Shown here piece after piece: positions 47,570 to 58,700 of a stretch of 64,000 nt of DNA. Source of the stretch: Lachnospiraceae bacterium (GTDB taxonomy: Bacteria; Bacillota; Clostridia; Lachnospirales; Lachnospiraceae); the NCBI GenBank assembly GCA_017460845.1, contig JAFUAE010000001.1:1-64000 (forward strand), in the 5' to 3' direction. Every line of letters begins with the position of its first letter. The first letter of the stretch is position 1. Position numbers and translations under genes: made by a program. The notes beneath the pieces are model-generated. The model did not search any database. It was not told where the DNA came from and worked only from the letters and a program-made list of their open reading frames with translations.

Positions 47570-48598
47570 ATGAAACAGATCACACTTGGAAGCACCGGGA
47601 TCACAGTCCCGCAGAATGCATTCGGCGCACTGCCGATCCAACGTACGGATAAGGAAACGGCGATCCGTATCCTGAGAAAGGCCTTTGACGGCGGTATGCG
47701 TTTTTTTGATACGGCCAGAGTTTATTCCGACAGTGAGGAAAAGCTAGGAGAAGCATTTGAAGGTATGCGGGATAAGATCTTTATTTCCTCCAAGACCCAG
47801 GCCAAGACACCGGAGAAGTTCTGGGAGGATCTGGAGACTTCGCTGAAAATGCTGAAGACCGATTATCTGGATATCTATCAGTTCCATATGGCCCAGCAGT
47901 GCTATGCCCCGGGCGATGGCACCGGCATGTATGAGGCTATGCTTGAGGCAAAGAAGCAGGGCAAGATCCGGCATATCGGCATTACCGCGCACAAAATCGG
48001 CGTCGCTGAGGAAATCGTGGAGAGCGGACTCTATGAGACCCTGCAGTTTCCGGTCAGCTATCTTTCGAGCGAAAGAGAAGAGAATCTGATCCGCGCCTGC
48101 AGGAAAAACAATATGGGCTTTATCTGCATGAAGGCGCTCGCCGGCGGCCTGATCAATAATTATAAGGTGGCTGCGGCCTATGTGGCTCAGTTTGACAATG
48201 CGCTGCCTATCTGGGGCATTCAGAGGGAAAATGAGCTCGATCAGTGGCTCAGCCTGTTTGAGACCGATATGCCCGAGATGACGGACGAGTACCGCGCATT
48301 TATCGAGGAGGAGCGGAAGGAGCTCTCCGGTGAATTCTGCCGCGGCTGCGGCTACTGCTCGCCCTGTACTGTGGATATCGAGATTCACGCCTGCGCGAGA
48401 ATGTCCCTGATGGTGCGCCGCGCGCCGTCTGCTTTCTGGCTCAATGAAATGAATCAGGCAAAGATGAAAAAAATCGAAGACTGCATCGACTGCGGCATCT
48501 GCAAGACCCGATGTCCTTACGGGCTGGATATTCCGAATCTTCTGCGCAGAAATTATGAGGATTACCAGAATATTCTGGCCGGTAAAGTGCAGGTATAA
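47570..48598 (+). CDS. Aldo/keto reductase with C-terminal 4Fe-4S ferredoxin-like domain
   Basis: The roughly 342-residue protein joins an AKR barrel (catalytic Asp/Tyr region in FFDTARVYSDSE, Lys in ISSKTQAKT, His in YQFHMAQ) to a tail with two cysteine sets, CRGCGYCSPC...CARM and CIDCGICKTRCPYGLDIP, which resemble 4Fe-4S sites. Such enzymes oxidise or reduce sugars or alcohols with an electron outlet to iron-sulfur carriers. The ATG at 47570 matches the family start (MKQITLGSTG); earlier in-frame starts have weaker support. It follows the two-uORF leader. Confidence 0.88.
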   Translation: MKQITLGSTGITVPQNAFGALPIQRTDKETAIRILRKAFDGGMRFFDTARVYSDSEEKLGEAFEGMRDKIFISSKTQAKTPEKFWEDLETSLKMLKTDYLDIYQFHMAQQCYAPGDGTGMYEAMLEAKKQGKIRHIGITAHKIGVAEEIVESGLYETLQFPVSYLSSEREENLIRACRKNNMGFICMKALAGGLINNYKVAAAYVAQFDNALPIWGIQRENELDQWLSLFETDMPEMTDEYRAFIEEERKELSGEFCRGCGYCSPCTVDIEIHACARMSLMVRRAPSAFWLNEMNQAKMKKIEDCIDCGICKTRCPYGLDIPNLLRRNYEDYQNILAGKVQV

Positions 48599-48773
48599 CG
48601 GGCACGAAGGCTGCTGAACTGCCGGTTTGAAATGTCCCGGTGTCCGGGGCAAATGAATAACAGGAACTTATTAAGTAAATTTAGCTCAAGCCATAGTATA
48701 ATCATACTGGTAAAAACTGTATTTGACATGTATAATAAGAGCCATTCATCAATAACTTGAGGAGAATCTAAAG

Positions 48774-50009
48774 ATGCAGGCTGTAAAATCGTTATTTCAG
48801 AAATGGTGGAATTTGAGCTTAATCATCCGAATCGTTACAGGACTTGTGATTGGTGTGATCCTGGGTATTACCGTGCCGGGACTGGGGATCCTGACGCTGA
48901 TCGGTAATATCTTTGTCGGCGCCCTGAAGGCTGTCGCTCCGATCCTGGTCTTCGTACTCGTCATGAGTGCCCTTGCCAATGCCGGCGGCGGCATTCAGAA
49001 GCGCTTCCGGACAGTCATTATCCTCTATCTGCTGGGCACCCTGCTCGCAGCGGTGACGGCTGTAGCTGCCAGCTATATCTTCCCGGTCGGCATGGTGCTG
49101 ACGGAGGCGGCGGAAGGAACGGCTCCCCCGAGCAACATTTCCGAGGTCCTGATGAACCTGGTCACTAATATGGTGTCCAATCCGGTGGCAGCTCTGACAA
49201 ATGCCAACTATATCGGCATTCTGTTCTGGGCAATCGTATTCGGCTTCGGGCTGAGAGAGCTTGCATCTGCCCAGACCCGCAGCATGATCGACGAAATCGC
49301 CCAGGTCGTGTCCCAGGCGGTCCGCTGGATCATTAATTTTGCGCCGTTCGGAATCTTGGGTCTGGTATATACAGCGGTTTCGGAGAGCGGTCTCGAGATT
49401 TTCACCGTGTATGGCCGCCTGCTGCTCAATCTGGTCGGCAGCATGCTGTTTGTGGCTCTGGTGGTGAACCCGATCATTGTAGCGCTGTTCCTTAAGCGGA
49501 ATCCGTATCCGCTGGTTTTCCGCTGCATTCGTGAAAGCGGTGTGACAGCGTTCTTTACCAGAAGCTCGGCTGCCAACATTCCGGTCAATATGAAGCTCTG
49601 CGCGGATCTCGGACTCGAGAGCGATTTCTATTCCGTCTCTATCCCGCTTGGGGCTACGATCAATATGGCCGGCGCGGCGGTTACGATTACGACCATGACG
49701 CTTGCCGTCTGCCATACCCTGGGTGTGCATGTGGATTTCCCGACGGCAATTGTTTTAAGTGTTATTTCAACTCTTGGTGCCTGCGGCGCTTCCGGTGTGG
49801 CGGGCGGTTCTCTGCTGCTGATCCCGCTGGCATGTTCGCTGTTCGGCATCAGTGCGGATATTGCAATGCAGGCTGTTTCCGTCGGCTTTATCATCGGCGT
49901 GATCCAGGATTCTGTTGAGACTGCGGTCAATTCCAGCTCGGATGTACTGTTTACGGCAACGGCGGAATTCCACGACAGGCTGCAGCAGAATAAAAAGGTA
50001 GATTTCTGA
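48774..50009 (+). CDS. sstT: Serine/threonine:sodium symporter SstT
   Basis: The 411-residue protein is a dicarboxylate/amino acid:cation symporter family member with eight or so membrane helices plus re-entrant loops. Key segments are LGITVPGLGILTLIGNIFVGALKAVAPILVF, FTRSSAANIPVNMKLC (the SSS/TSxA hairpin variant of SstT) and IPLGATINMAGAA. It imports serine and threonine with sodium. It appears to be a single gene with a GAGGAGAA RBS. Confidence 0.92.
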   Translation: MQAVKSLFQKWWNLSLIIRIVTGLVIGVILGITVPGLGILTLIGNIFVGALKAVAPILVFVLVMSALANAGGGIQKRFRTVIILYLLGTLLAAVTAVAASYIFPVGMVLTEAAEGTAPPSNISEVLMNLVTNMVSNPVAALTNANYIGILFWAIVFGFGLRELASAQTRSMIDEIAQVVSQAVRWIINFAPFGILGLVYTAVSESGLEIFTVYGRLLLNLVGSMLFVALVVNPIIVALFLKRNPYPLVFRCIRESGVTAFFTRSSAANIPVNMKLCADLGLESDFYSVSIPLGATINMAGAAVTITTMTLAVCHTLGVHVDFPTAIVLSVISTLGACGASGVAGGSLLLIPLACSLFGISADIAMQAVSVGFIIGVIQDSVETAVNSSSDVLFTATAEFHDRLQQNKKVDF

Positions 50010-50098
50010 GAAACCGGGGATTTATCCTGATATTTACAGATTAAATACGGTGGAAATGTTTCGGCGGACAGCTTGTCACATGAGCGGGAGGTGTGCTT

Positions 50099-51313
50099 AT
50101 GAAGATCAAATGCAGTTACTGCGGGGCTTATATTGATGATACCAATGCTACCTGTCCCCATTGCGGTGCGCCGAATGAAGGCGTTGTCCGGACGACCTCC
50201 ACACAGCCGCTGACGATTGAAGAGCTGCAGCAGTGGTACGCTGACAGGCATCTGCCGCCGGCGGAAACGACACGTTTCTTTATCGGTGAGGACTATCAGG
50301 GTCCCCGCGCCTTTGGCATTTACAGGGATCCGCAGAGCGGCAATGTTGTTGTCTACAAAAACAAAGCCAACGGCCAGCGTGCGGTCCGCTATCAGGGAAC
50401 GGATGAAGCCTATGCGGTCAATGAGATCTTCCAGCGCCTGAAGCAGGAAATCATCGAGCAGAAAAGTAATATCGCAAAAAAGAAGTCCGGGAACGGAAAA
50501 AAAAACGGCTCTTCGGATGGCTTTGATATCGCTGCCGGCGTAATCGGTTCCGTTTTGGGCTGTCTGCCTTTAGGCGGCTGCCTGACCACCATTCTGATCG
50601 GGATCATCAGCTTTGTCGGGGTTTTTGCGGTTGCCACGGTTGCTGTGTTTCTCGAGGATGAACCGAACCGCGGGTATTACAATTACCTGAGCACACCGTA
50701 TTACTTTTCGACTGATGCGGGCTCCAGCGATTATCACGGCTGGTTTTCCTATGATCAGGCCGGCGGAAACTGGTCGGACCTGATGCGTGTGGAGATCGCA
50801 CCGGAGGAGCTTAAGAGAAATAAGACCGCCAGGCAGTACTTTATTTCCAGGGACTGGAGTCCGGAGCTGGGCTGTCCGGATTTTACGGCTTCGGTCCAGT
50901 ACGGCGATCTGGTGAACAACTTCCAGGTCAATCAGGGGTACTACCAGTATGGAAATGACAACTATTACCATCTGGATACGGATTCCGCAGTAGGCTGGTA
51001 TCTGTTTTCGGAGGTGCTGGACGACTGGTATGAGGTCGATTATGACGATGTGCCGGAGGATCTTGTACACAGCACGACCTCAGAGGATTTCTATTATACG
51101 CCCGACTGGAATTCCAATACGCAGATCAGCGATTTTGAAGATACGGAGTATTTCACGGAGTATCAGTATAACAGTGATTCCGGATCGGATACGTCGTGGG
51201 ACAACTATGACAGTGATTCGGATTATGACTGGGGAGACTCGGACTGGGATTCCGGATCTGACTGGGACTCCGGCTGGGATTCAGGCGGATCAGACTGGGA
51301 TTCGGACTGGTAA
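50099..51313 (+). CDS. Zinc-ribbon membrane protein with Asp/Ser/Trp-repeat tail
   Basis: The roughly 404-residue protein opens with a zinc ribbon (CSYCGAYIDDTNATCPHCGAP), then a basic region, a hydrophobic segment (SVLGCLPLGGCLTTILIGII), an extracellular-looking aromatic region and a C-terminal tail made of SDWDSGSDWDSGWDSGGSDW-like repeats. The acidic DSDW tail could bind cations or the cell wall. The ATG at 50099 follows GGGAGGTG; a GTG six bases earlier lies within that site. Family not recognised; similar zinc-ribbon proteins are common in clostridia. Confidence 0.65.
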   Translation: MKIKCSYCGAYIDDTNATCPHCGAPNEGVVRTTSTQPLTIEELQQWYADRHLPPAETTRFFIGEDYQGPRAFGIYRDPQSGNVVVYKNKANGQRAVRYQGTDEAYAVNEIFQRLKQEIIEQKSNIAKKKSGNGKKNGSSDGFDIAAGVIGSVLGCLPLGGCLTTILIGIISFVGVFAVATVAVFLEDEPNRGYYNYLSTPYYFSTDAGSSDYHGWFSYDQAGGNWSDLMRVEIAPEELKRNKTARQYFISRDWSPELGCPDFTASVQYGDLVNNFQVNQGYYQYGNDNYYHLDTDSAVGWYLFSEVLDDWYEVDYDDVPEDLVHSTTSEDFYYTPDWNSNTQISDFEDTEYFTEYQYNSDSGSDTSWDNYDSDSDYDWGDSDWDSGSDWDSGWDSGGSDWDSDW

Positions 51314-51364
51314 AGCGAGCCGGAGGGCGGATCGGAAGGGTCACAATCAAAAATAATATTCAAA

Positions 51365-51388
51365 AAGCGGGGCTAAACAGCCCCGCTT
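51365..51388. terminator. Bidirectional terminator
   Basis: AAGCGGGGCT (51365-51374) pairs with AGCCCCGCTT (51379-51388) across a 4-base loop, with A and T runs on both sides. It ends the zinc-ribbon gene and the convergent AGCS gene. Confidence 0.8.
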
Positions 51389-51424
51389 AAATTATGTGCA
51401 TATATTCGGTTTAAACTTGCTCGA

Positions 51425-52840
51425 TCAGTTCCAGAAATCCGTGTGCTCCTTCAGGCCGATACTCTTAGCCAGGAAGCGCGGCTCCTTCCCCTGTGCGCGC
51501 TGGTCCGTGTAATCCTTGAGGCAGCGGACGGCGGTATTGCCGAGGAGCAGGATCGCAGGAATATTGACCAGGACGATCAGGCCCTGCAGCATGTCGGCTG
51601 TATCCCAGACCAGGCCGGCGCTGGCAATCGAGCCGAGGAACACGATCAGAGTCGCAAACATACGGAACGCCACCAGCTCATGATGGGACGGCGTGCGGCG
51701 CATAACAAACTCCAGGCAGCCTTCGCAGTAGGAATAGTTGCCGATCAGCGTGGTAAATGCAAACAGTGACATTGCGCTGGCAAGGAAGACCGGTCCGATG
51801 GAGCCGAGCGAATCCGCCATGGAAGCCTGCACATAAGCTGCGCCTGCAAGCTCCGGATCAGGAGCGATATTACTGCTGAGGCACATCAGGGCAGTTGCGG
51901 TACAGATCAGAAGCGTATCGATAAATACGGAAAGCATCTGCACGAGTCCCTGCTTTGCGGGATGGGAAACGTCCGCAGTTGCCGCAGCATTCGGCGCGGA
52001 ACCCATACCGGCTTCATTGGAATAAAGACCGCGCTTCACACCGTACATGATGCAGCTTCCGGAGAAACCGCCGAAGATCGCCTTGAAATCAAAAGCGCTT
52101 CTGAAAATCAAACCGAACATCGCCGGCAGATTGCGGAAATTAAGTGCAAGGACCAGAACCGCGACCGCGCAGTAGAGGATACCCATGAACGGCACCAGGA
52201 TCTCGGTGATCCGGGCAAGACGCTTCGCGCCGCCGATAATGATGACGCCGAAGAAGAATGCCAGCAGAATGCCGATAAACGCCGGCGTGGATCTTTCATT
52301 ATAGAAAGCGAAAACGGCGAAGGTGGACTGCAGATTGTAAGCGGCGAGCATGTTGTAGCCGATCGCGTAGATCAGGATGATCAGGACCGCGAAAATTACG
52401 CCCATCCAGCGCTGCTTCAGGGCATCCTGCATATAAAACGCCGGTCCGCCGTAGCAGCTGCCGTCCTTTGCGCGCTTTTTATAGATCTGCGCAAGTGTGG
52501 ATTCTGCAAATGCTGAAGCCCCGCCGAGCAGTGCGGTCATCCACATCCAGAAAATGGCGCCGGGACCGCCGAGGCAGATTGCGGTAGAAACGCCGATGAT
52601 ATTTCCGGTGCCGACACGGGAGGCGGTCGAGACCATCAGGGCGCCGAAGGAAGAAATGTTGCCCTCCTGATCGGGCTTTTCCATGATGACGCTGCAGGCC
52701 TCGCGGAAAAGGCGGAACTGGATAAACCGGAAGCGGCAGGTGAAATAGACGCCGGCAACCAGCAGGAAGAGCGGAACGCACCACGGCTGGTACAAAACGC
52801 CGGAAATCGCATTAATCACAGAATCGATAGAATTGATCAT
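51425..52840 (-). CDS. Alanine/glycine:cation symporter (AGCS family)
   Basis: The 471-residue protein has ten or eleven membrane segments and the AGCS signatures: GNISSFGALMVSTASRVGTGNIIGVSTAI, CYGGPAFYMQDAL and KRGLYSNEAGMGSAPNAAA. Members import alanine or glycine with sodium or protons. It is convergent with the zinc-ribbon gene and divergent from the ketopantoate reductase gene. Confidence 0.93.
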   Translation of the reverse strand: MINSIDSVINAISGVLYQPWCVPLFLLVAGVYFTCRFRFIQFRLFREACSVIMEKPDQEGNISSFGALMVSTASRVGTGNIIGVSTAICLGGPGAIFWMWMTALLGGASAFAESTLAQIYKKRAKDGSCYGGPAFYMQDALKQRWMGVIFAVLIILIYAIGYNMLAAYNLQSTFAVFAFYNERSTPAFIGILLAFFFGVIIIGGAKRLARITEILVPFMGILYCAVAVLVLALNFRNLPAMFGLIFRSAFDFKAIFGGFSGSCIMYGVKRGLYSNEAGMGSAPNAAATADVSHPAKQGLVQMLSVFIDTLLICTATALMCLSSNIAPDPELAGAAYVQASMADSLGSIGPVFLASAMSLFAFTTLIGNYSYCEGCLEFVMRRTPSHHELVAFRMFATLIVFLGSIASAGLVWDTADMLQGLIVLVNIPAILLLGNTAVRCLKDYTDQRAQGKEPRFLAKSIGLKEHTDFWN

Positions 52841-52999
52841 TTGAAAGATTCCCCTTTATTTATAAGAATGATGATATTTTACATATGATTTGCCCTTATG
52901 ACAAGAAAAAATACTGCTTTCGGCTATGTGATTCTTTCCGGAATACTGTTATACTTTTGGATGCAAATCTGTTTCAGAGCTTTACAAGGAGATAGATGG

Positions 53000-53950
53000 A
53001 TGAAATTTAAGAAAATCGCATTAATGGGGGCCGGTGCGATCGGCTCGTATCTGGTCTGGGGACTTTCGGAAAAAGCTAAAGCAGGAGAAATTGACTTCTG
53101 CGTCGTGGCGAACGGCGAGCGAAAGGAACGTTTTGAAAGAAATGGGTTCATGATCAACGGGGAGAAGTACAGGCCCATGATCATGACACCGGAGGAAGCA
53201 AGAGGGGCGGATCTTCTGGTCATCACCCTGAAGTACGGATCGCTGCGCCCCGCACTGGATGATATCCGCAGAATAGTGGGACCGGATACAGTCGTAATGA
53301 GTCTGATGAACGGCGTTGATACGGAGGAAATTATCGGGGAGGCGCTCGGCGGTACAAAGCAGATCGTGTATTCGCTGATGAAGATCGCCTCCGAGCGCTG
53401 GGGCAACCGGGTGAACTTCAATGCAGAGACCACGATCGGCATGATCTACGGCGAAACGGAGGAGAACGGCGGGGCATCGAGAACAGACCGGACGGATGCG
53501 CTGAACGCTCTGTTTGAAGGAACGGGGATGCACTACCGTGTCACAGACTGCATTCTCAGCGAGATGTGGACCAAATTCCGCCTGAACGTGCAGAACAACC
53601 AGCCGCAGGCAATTATCGGCGTCGGTGTCGGCGCTTACCGTGACAGCGAGCACGTCCGCTTCATGCAGCAGAAGCTGCGGGAAGAGGTCACGAAGATCGG
53701 GGAAGCGAAGGGGATCTGCTTTGAACTGGCGGATCCGAGCTCTGCCTCGGGAAGTCCTGTAAAGGACCGCGCGAGATATTCCACGCTGCAGGATCTGGAC
53801 GCAAGGAGACATACCGAAGTGGATATGTTTTCCGGCGCAGTCATGCGGATGGGCAGGGAGCTGGGGATCCCGACGCCCTACAACGAGTTCGCCTATCACG
53901 CGATCAAGGCGCTGGAAGAGAAAAACGACGGCCTGTTTAATTACGATTGA
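53000..53950 (+). CDS. 2-dehydropantoate 2-reductase family protein
   Basis: The 316-residue protein begins KFKKIALMGAGAIGSYLVWG, the NADP-binding GxGAIG fold, and has a C-terminal ketopantoate-binding half with ILSEMWTKFRLNVQNNQPQAI and STLQDLDARRHTEVDMFSG. This is the PanE/ApbA family; PanE reduces ketopantoate to pantoate for coenzyme A, but paralogues with other 2-keto acids exist. The ATG at 53000 follows AAGGAGATAGATGG; a frame from 52898 is not needed. No pan genes are adjacent. Confidence 0.88.
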   Translation: MKFKKIALMGAGAIGSYLVWGLSEKAKAGEIDFCVVANGERKERFERNGFMINGEKYRPMIMTPEEARGADLLVITLKYGSLRPALDDIRRIVGPDTVVMSLMNGVDTEEIIGEALGGTKQIVYSLMKIASERWGNRVNFNAETTIGMIYGETEENGGASRTDRTDALNALFEGTGMHYRVTDCILSEMWTKFRLNVQNNQPQAIIGVGVGAYRDSEHVRFMQQKLREEVTKIGEAKGICFELADPSSASGSPVKDRARYSTLQDLDARRHTEVDMFSGAVMRMGRELGIPTPYNEFAYHAIKALEEKNDGLFNYD

Positions 53951-54032
53951 CCGGCGTATATGATGGGAGCAGGCACGGAATAACGTTTAAGAAAGGACAG
54001 GCTGCCGCGGAAGGCGGGGCCGTATCGTAGAG

Positions 54033-55664
54033 ATGAGAAAACAGCAATTAATTGCAGCAATTTGTGCTGCGGGAATGATCCTGGCCGGGTGTTCATCCAT
54101 ACCCGGAACAAATCAGACGACGGAGGCTTCTCCGGCGGACAGCACTGTGGAAGCGGCTGCGGAAACCACGGCAGAAGCGGCGGACATGACGGCAGCCGCT
54201 GCGGAAAGTACGGAAGCCGGGCCTGAAAGTGGCGAAAATACGGAAAAGACGGAAACGGATGCCGCAGGTCAGGATAGCAAAGACGGTGCAGAAGGCGCCA
54301 AAGAGCAGGCCGAAGCCGTTATCTTCAATAATGCCGGATATTTCGTAAAAGAGGGCACAAAGGTCTATTTCCGCACGCCCGGCGGCGATAATATGCGCAC
54401 GCCAGAGCTGTGGGGCGAATATGTCAATACGGATACGGAAGGAAGCTCCTATTTCACCTGTTACGATACCGAAACCGGAGAAACGGAATTTCTGTTTGAG
54501 GATAAAGGCTTCGGTCCGATCGCGATTTCAGGAGATTATTTTTATTTCCAGGAGGTCGACGAACAGGGCAATTCCGTCGTGGAGCGCGTGACGAAGGACG
54601 GTGCTGAGAGAGAACCGGTCAAAGGCGCAATGTTCATCCGCGGCGCGGACGGGAATAAAATCGTGCTGTCCGGTTTTGATCATGCAAGCCAGGGCTACAG
54701 CATTGAGATTTATGAAGGCACTGAGAAGATCGATGCAGTCGTCCCGCAGATGCAGGTCTCGGATTATGTCGGGTTTGCTGACGGATATGTCATTTACGAG
54801 ACAATTCAGGAAACAGAGGGCGGTGAGTATATTTTCCAGCTGTGGAGCCACAGCCTGGAGACCGGAGCCGAGACGCTGCTTGGACGCGTACCGCCGGCAT
54901 CGGAATTTGAAGCGGGTTGGCTGCGCTATGATCAGTTTTATCTGAAGGACGGAAAGCTTGTGATCGGGACCGGCGCCTATGACGGGACCGCGCATATGTA
55001 TTACAGCGGCTGTTATCTGCAGGCGGATCCGGCTGTGGAAGGCAGCTTGGAGGTGACTGACCTGGAGTCCATCCCGCTCGCGGATGAAGCGAAGGCGGCA
55101 GCAGAGGAAAATGCAGCGGCTGAGGAAGCGGCAGCAGGAGAAACTGCAGCACCGGCGGACGGAACGACTGAATCCACAGCGGACACAGCCGCGGACAGCC
55201 TGGAACCGGCAGCAACCGGAGAGGAGACTGCAGCTGCAGAAGGACCCGAGGAAGAGGAATTCCTGTACCGCACGCCTGCATTTGCAGTGATCAATGGAGA
55301 GCTCCGGCGGACGGCAGGCATCCCGTGGACCGCGGAAGTAAATGATAAGAGTGGCATGCTCGGATTCTTTGATGAGAACGGTGGCTGGAATCCGTCAGCA
55401 CCGGACTGGGGTACTGTGACGGATGATATTGAAGGAACCAGGACACATCTGGAGCTGGCTGAATATGTGGACGGAGATATCTTTGCGTACTGGAATGAGG
55501 AATGGCGCGCCGAAGAAGCGGATGTCGGCTGGAGAGAAGCTTACGAACGCAAGTTCGCGTATATTTACATAGTTGATGCAGAGACTGGAAAGACAGAACT
55601 GATCGGCTCAGCACAGAATCCGACGCTTGTGGAGGGCGACGTGGACCAGAGCGAAGCGGAATAG
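54033..55664 (+). CDS. Large lipoprotein with acidic Ala/Glu linkers
   Basis: The 543-residue protein has a lipoprotein signal peptide (LIAAICAAGMILAGCSS; lipobox LAGC). An Ala/Glu/Thr-rich linker follows, then a beta-rich region that looks like a propeller of repeated YFTCYDTETGETEFLF-like strands (a DUF5050-like look), a second acidic linker near 350-400, and a C-terminal domain. It is an extracellular protein of unknown role. It has a downstream terminator and precedes a convergent lipoprotein protease gene with a similar style of linker. Confidence 0.7.
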   Translation: MRKQQLIAAICAAGMILAGCSSIPGTNQTTEASPADSTVEAAAETTAEAADMTAAAAESTEAGPESGENTEKTETDAAGQDSKDGAEGAKEQAEAVIFNNAGYFVKEGTKVYFRTPGGDNMRTPELWGEYVNTDTEGSSYFTCYDTETGETEFLFEDKGFGPIAISGDYFYFQEVDEQGNSVVERVTKDGAEREPVKGAMFIRGADGNKIVLSGFDHASQGYSIEIYEGTEKIDAVVPQMQVSDYVGFADGYVIYETIQETEGGEYIFQLWSHSLETGAETLLGRVPPASEFEAGWLRYDQFYLKDGKLVIGTGAYDGTAHMYYSGCYLQADPAVEGSLEVTDLESIPLADEAKAAAEENAAAEEAAAGETAAPADGTTESTADTAADSLEPAATGEETAAAEGPEEEEFLYRTPAFAVINGELRRTAGIPWTAEVNDKSGMLGFFDENGGWNPSAPDWGTVTDDIEGTRTHLELAEYVDGDIFAYWNEEWRAEEADVGWREAYERKFAYIYIVDAETGKTELIGSAQNPTLVEGDVDQSEAE

Positions 55665-55694
55665 AGAGACTCGGACCAGAGCGAAGCGGAATAG
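55643..55694 (+). repeat. 22-base direct repeat at the end of the lipoprotein gene
   Basis: GGACCAGAGCGAAGCGGAATAG occurs at 55643-55664 and again at 55673-55694, 30 bases apart. The first copy contains the stop codon TAG. A small recent duplication with a 32-base unit is the simplest reading. Confidence 0.85.
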
Positions 55695-55704
55695 GATAAT
55701 AAAG

Positions 55705-55765
55705 AACCCGGCATTTCATGTGGTGTCCTACTTGGGGGCAGCACACCAGAATGATGCCGGGTTTT
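55705..55765. terminator. Bidirectional terminator between two lipoprotein genes
   Basis: AACCCGGCAT (55705-55714) pairs with ATGCCGGGTT (55754-55763) with a loop of 39 bases that has its own GGTGT/ACACC stem, then TTTTG. It separates the convergent genes. Confidence 0.75.
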
Positions 55766-55788
55766 GCAATGTCTTATTTTTAGGATAT

Positions 55789-58700
55789 TTACTTCGTCAG
55801 GTCCTCGATCACCAGATCGTAGAGCTCCTGATTCTTTTTAATAACTGCAGAATTGCCGGCAGTCACGCGGGAGCCGGATTCCAGAAGCTTCTGAATCTTT
55901 CCGGAGACTGCAGTGACATCCTCCGGCGTCACCTCCTTGGCCTCTTTCATTTTCTTCACCAGCTCCTCTGCATAAGTCTCCGGTTTATTCTGGAGCACGT
56001 AAGAAATCTCGGCCTGCGCCAGTGAAAGCGGGGATTCCGGATAAGCATAATCGCTGTAGATATTCAGGATCGAGTCATTGATTTCCTCCTGCGTCAGCTC
56101 CAGTGCGGAGATCTGCTCCGGAAGGGAATCGAAGAAATCAAAGGACGGCTGAACATCAGGATCCCTGTAGGTGAGCATAATGGTTGCGAACTGTCCTACC
56201 CGCTGCAGATATCCGTAGGCGCCGATGTTATAACGGAAAGCAGGATAAAGCAGCTGGTTTCTGAGCACGGAGAAGACGACGGCGTCGGACCCGCTGTCCT
56301 TAAGGCCTGTATCCTCATGCAGAGCGGCAATCCCATTATAGTTGACGGAACCGGGAACAGAGATCGCGATCCGCTTCGGAAGCTCAAGCTTATCCAGCTC
56401 TTCCGAATAGTCGGCCATTTCGAGCTCGCTGTCATCGAGTGCGGCGATCCAGCTTTCCGCTTCCTTCCGGTCTGCACGGATCGATTCTTCGGAACCGACA
56501 GCCGTGTAGATGGCGCCGTTTTTATTAAGCAGCTTGTGAAGCACATCCTGAAGGCGCCCTGCCAGTGCTTTGATTTCGGAATCGTTCATCCGGGCGACTT
56601 CTTTCAGATACGCAAGATAATCAAACTGCATTGCGTGATATGCGTACCGCTGGGAAGGATTGGCAGCGGCATGAACGCTGAAATATGCAATAGTGGCAGG
56701 ATCCTGGGTGTTTTCGGAAACATAGCCCGTCACGGCATCGGAAGCCAGATAGCGGATCCGGTCGGCATCGGAGAAATCCGTATGGTGCAGGACTTCATCC
56801 AGCAGAGCCCTGGACTCTTTGATATTTTCCGTCAGCTCCATGGAATCAACGGACAGATATGGGTGCGGATCACCGGTTTTTGCGTCATAGATCAGCGAAG
56901 GTCCGATACTCCATTTGTAGAGGCAGCGGTTCAGCTCGGCATCCAGTTCGTCTGCCGTATATTTTTCCGTCGGCAGGCTGCCGAGGAGTTCTCCCAGGAA
57001 TACGAAATCGTGGATCTCATCATAATCCAGTGTTCCGGCCTCCAGCAGGATCTCGGAGCTGACATAGGGAGCATCGGGGATAACCGAAGTAATGCAGCGG
57101 ATCCCGTCGGAATCCTCGTCGTTTACTTTGGCTTCCGCTGTCTCTTCGGAAAGCTCGCCGACATTTACAGCTTTGACCATATCCAGCAGGGAATGCGCCG
57201 AGGAAAGCTCGGACCAGGTATTGAATTCCTTTGTTTTTCCTACGAGCTCGGCGATCTGTACATCGCTCATGGCTTCCTTCATATCAGCCAGTTTTGCTGC
57301 AAATGCCTCATCGAGCTGTTCCTGCAGGCCCGGTTCCGGATCGATTTCGGCAAGTACGCTCTGTTCAGGTTCGACGAGGCGGGTTTCGAGCAGCTTGTCG
57401 AGTGTGCCTTCATCCGCTTCCTCCTGCAGCCGGTCGATTGCCTTATAAGAGTCAAGGAAGGCGAGACGGTCGCCTGTCAGTGTCCAGCAGAGCCCGAATT
57501 GCTGGCAGACATTGATTCCGCCGGGCTCCTCCGCGGAAAGGATCGTGGAAAGCTTCTGCTGGTTCACAATGGCTTCAACATTTGCCTTATTCAGCCCGTT
57601 TTCAATGATTTCGTCCAGAGCTTCGGTAATCGTGGCTCTGAAATGCTCGCTTTCTCCGGCGGGAGCGTCCTGCAAAGTAAAGGTAAAGGCCGGATTCTGC
57701 AGCTCGAAGTCAAATTCGGTCCCGAAAGAGGATTCCGGGAATTCCTTTTCCATTTTCTGCTTCAGCAGACTGTCTTCCGAGGAAAGCAGGACAGCGATCA
57801 CCTGCATCAGCTGCCGGTCGTAGACATTCATATCTCCCATGGAAATGGAATATCTTACAACGCTTCCGTTTTCGGCAGAGCTGTCCTCGGTAACGGGATA
57901 CGGAATAACGGCTTCGCGATAGCCGGTCCACGGGACATATTTTTCGTCCCTGATCTCGATCTCGCGCTTTTCGTAATGAGAAAGATAATCCCGGTCAAGC
58001 GCCTCCAGAAAACGTGTATAGTCCATGTCGCCGTACATGGCGATCAGCATATTGGAGGGATGGTAATGCTTCTGATAGAAGCTCTTGAGCTCCTCCAGGG
58101 AGATCGTAATGATATCGTCCCTGTATCCGCCGGAATTAAAGCTCATAATACTGGACGGATACAGCAGCTTGCTGGCGGCTTCATAGGCGAAGGAATCCAG
58201 ATTGCTGTTGGCGGCCTCCATTTCATTGAAGACGGCACCGGTGACAGAGATTTCCTCCTCCGGACTATTCAGCTCAAAGCGGTAGGCTTCCTGCTTTAAC
58301 GGATGCTCGTCGCGCAGGGCAAGCGGGTCGGTCAGGCCGCTCATATAGAAGTCCATGATCGCCAGCAGCTGGTCCTCGGAGAGGGAAGACATCAGATAGT
58401 TGGTCATATGCTGCCAGGTCGAGGCATTCAAAAAAGTATTATAAGTAGCCGACTCTATCTCGTCCCAAAGGGTCGCGCTCGGGTATTTTCCGGAGCCTGA
58501 CAGGGTGATATGCTCGAAAACATGCGGGATTCCCTTGTCGTTTTCAGCGGAGGTGCGGTAGGTGATCGTAAATGCCTTGTCAGGATCGTCACAGGCAATG
58601 TAGATCAACTGTGCGCCGCTTTTGATGTGATCCATGGAGACGATCTTTGCGTTTTTCTGCGGAAAATCCGTGATGTCCGTCACCTCGAAGCCGTGAATCT

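Noticed and set aside
56317..58299. A 660-codon plus-strand frame opposite the M16 protease
   Set aside because: It is antisense to a protease with clear zinc motifs and has no start signals.
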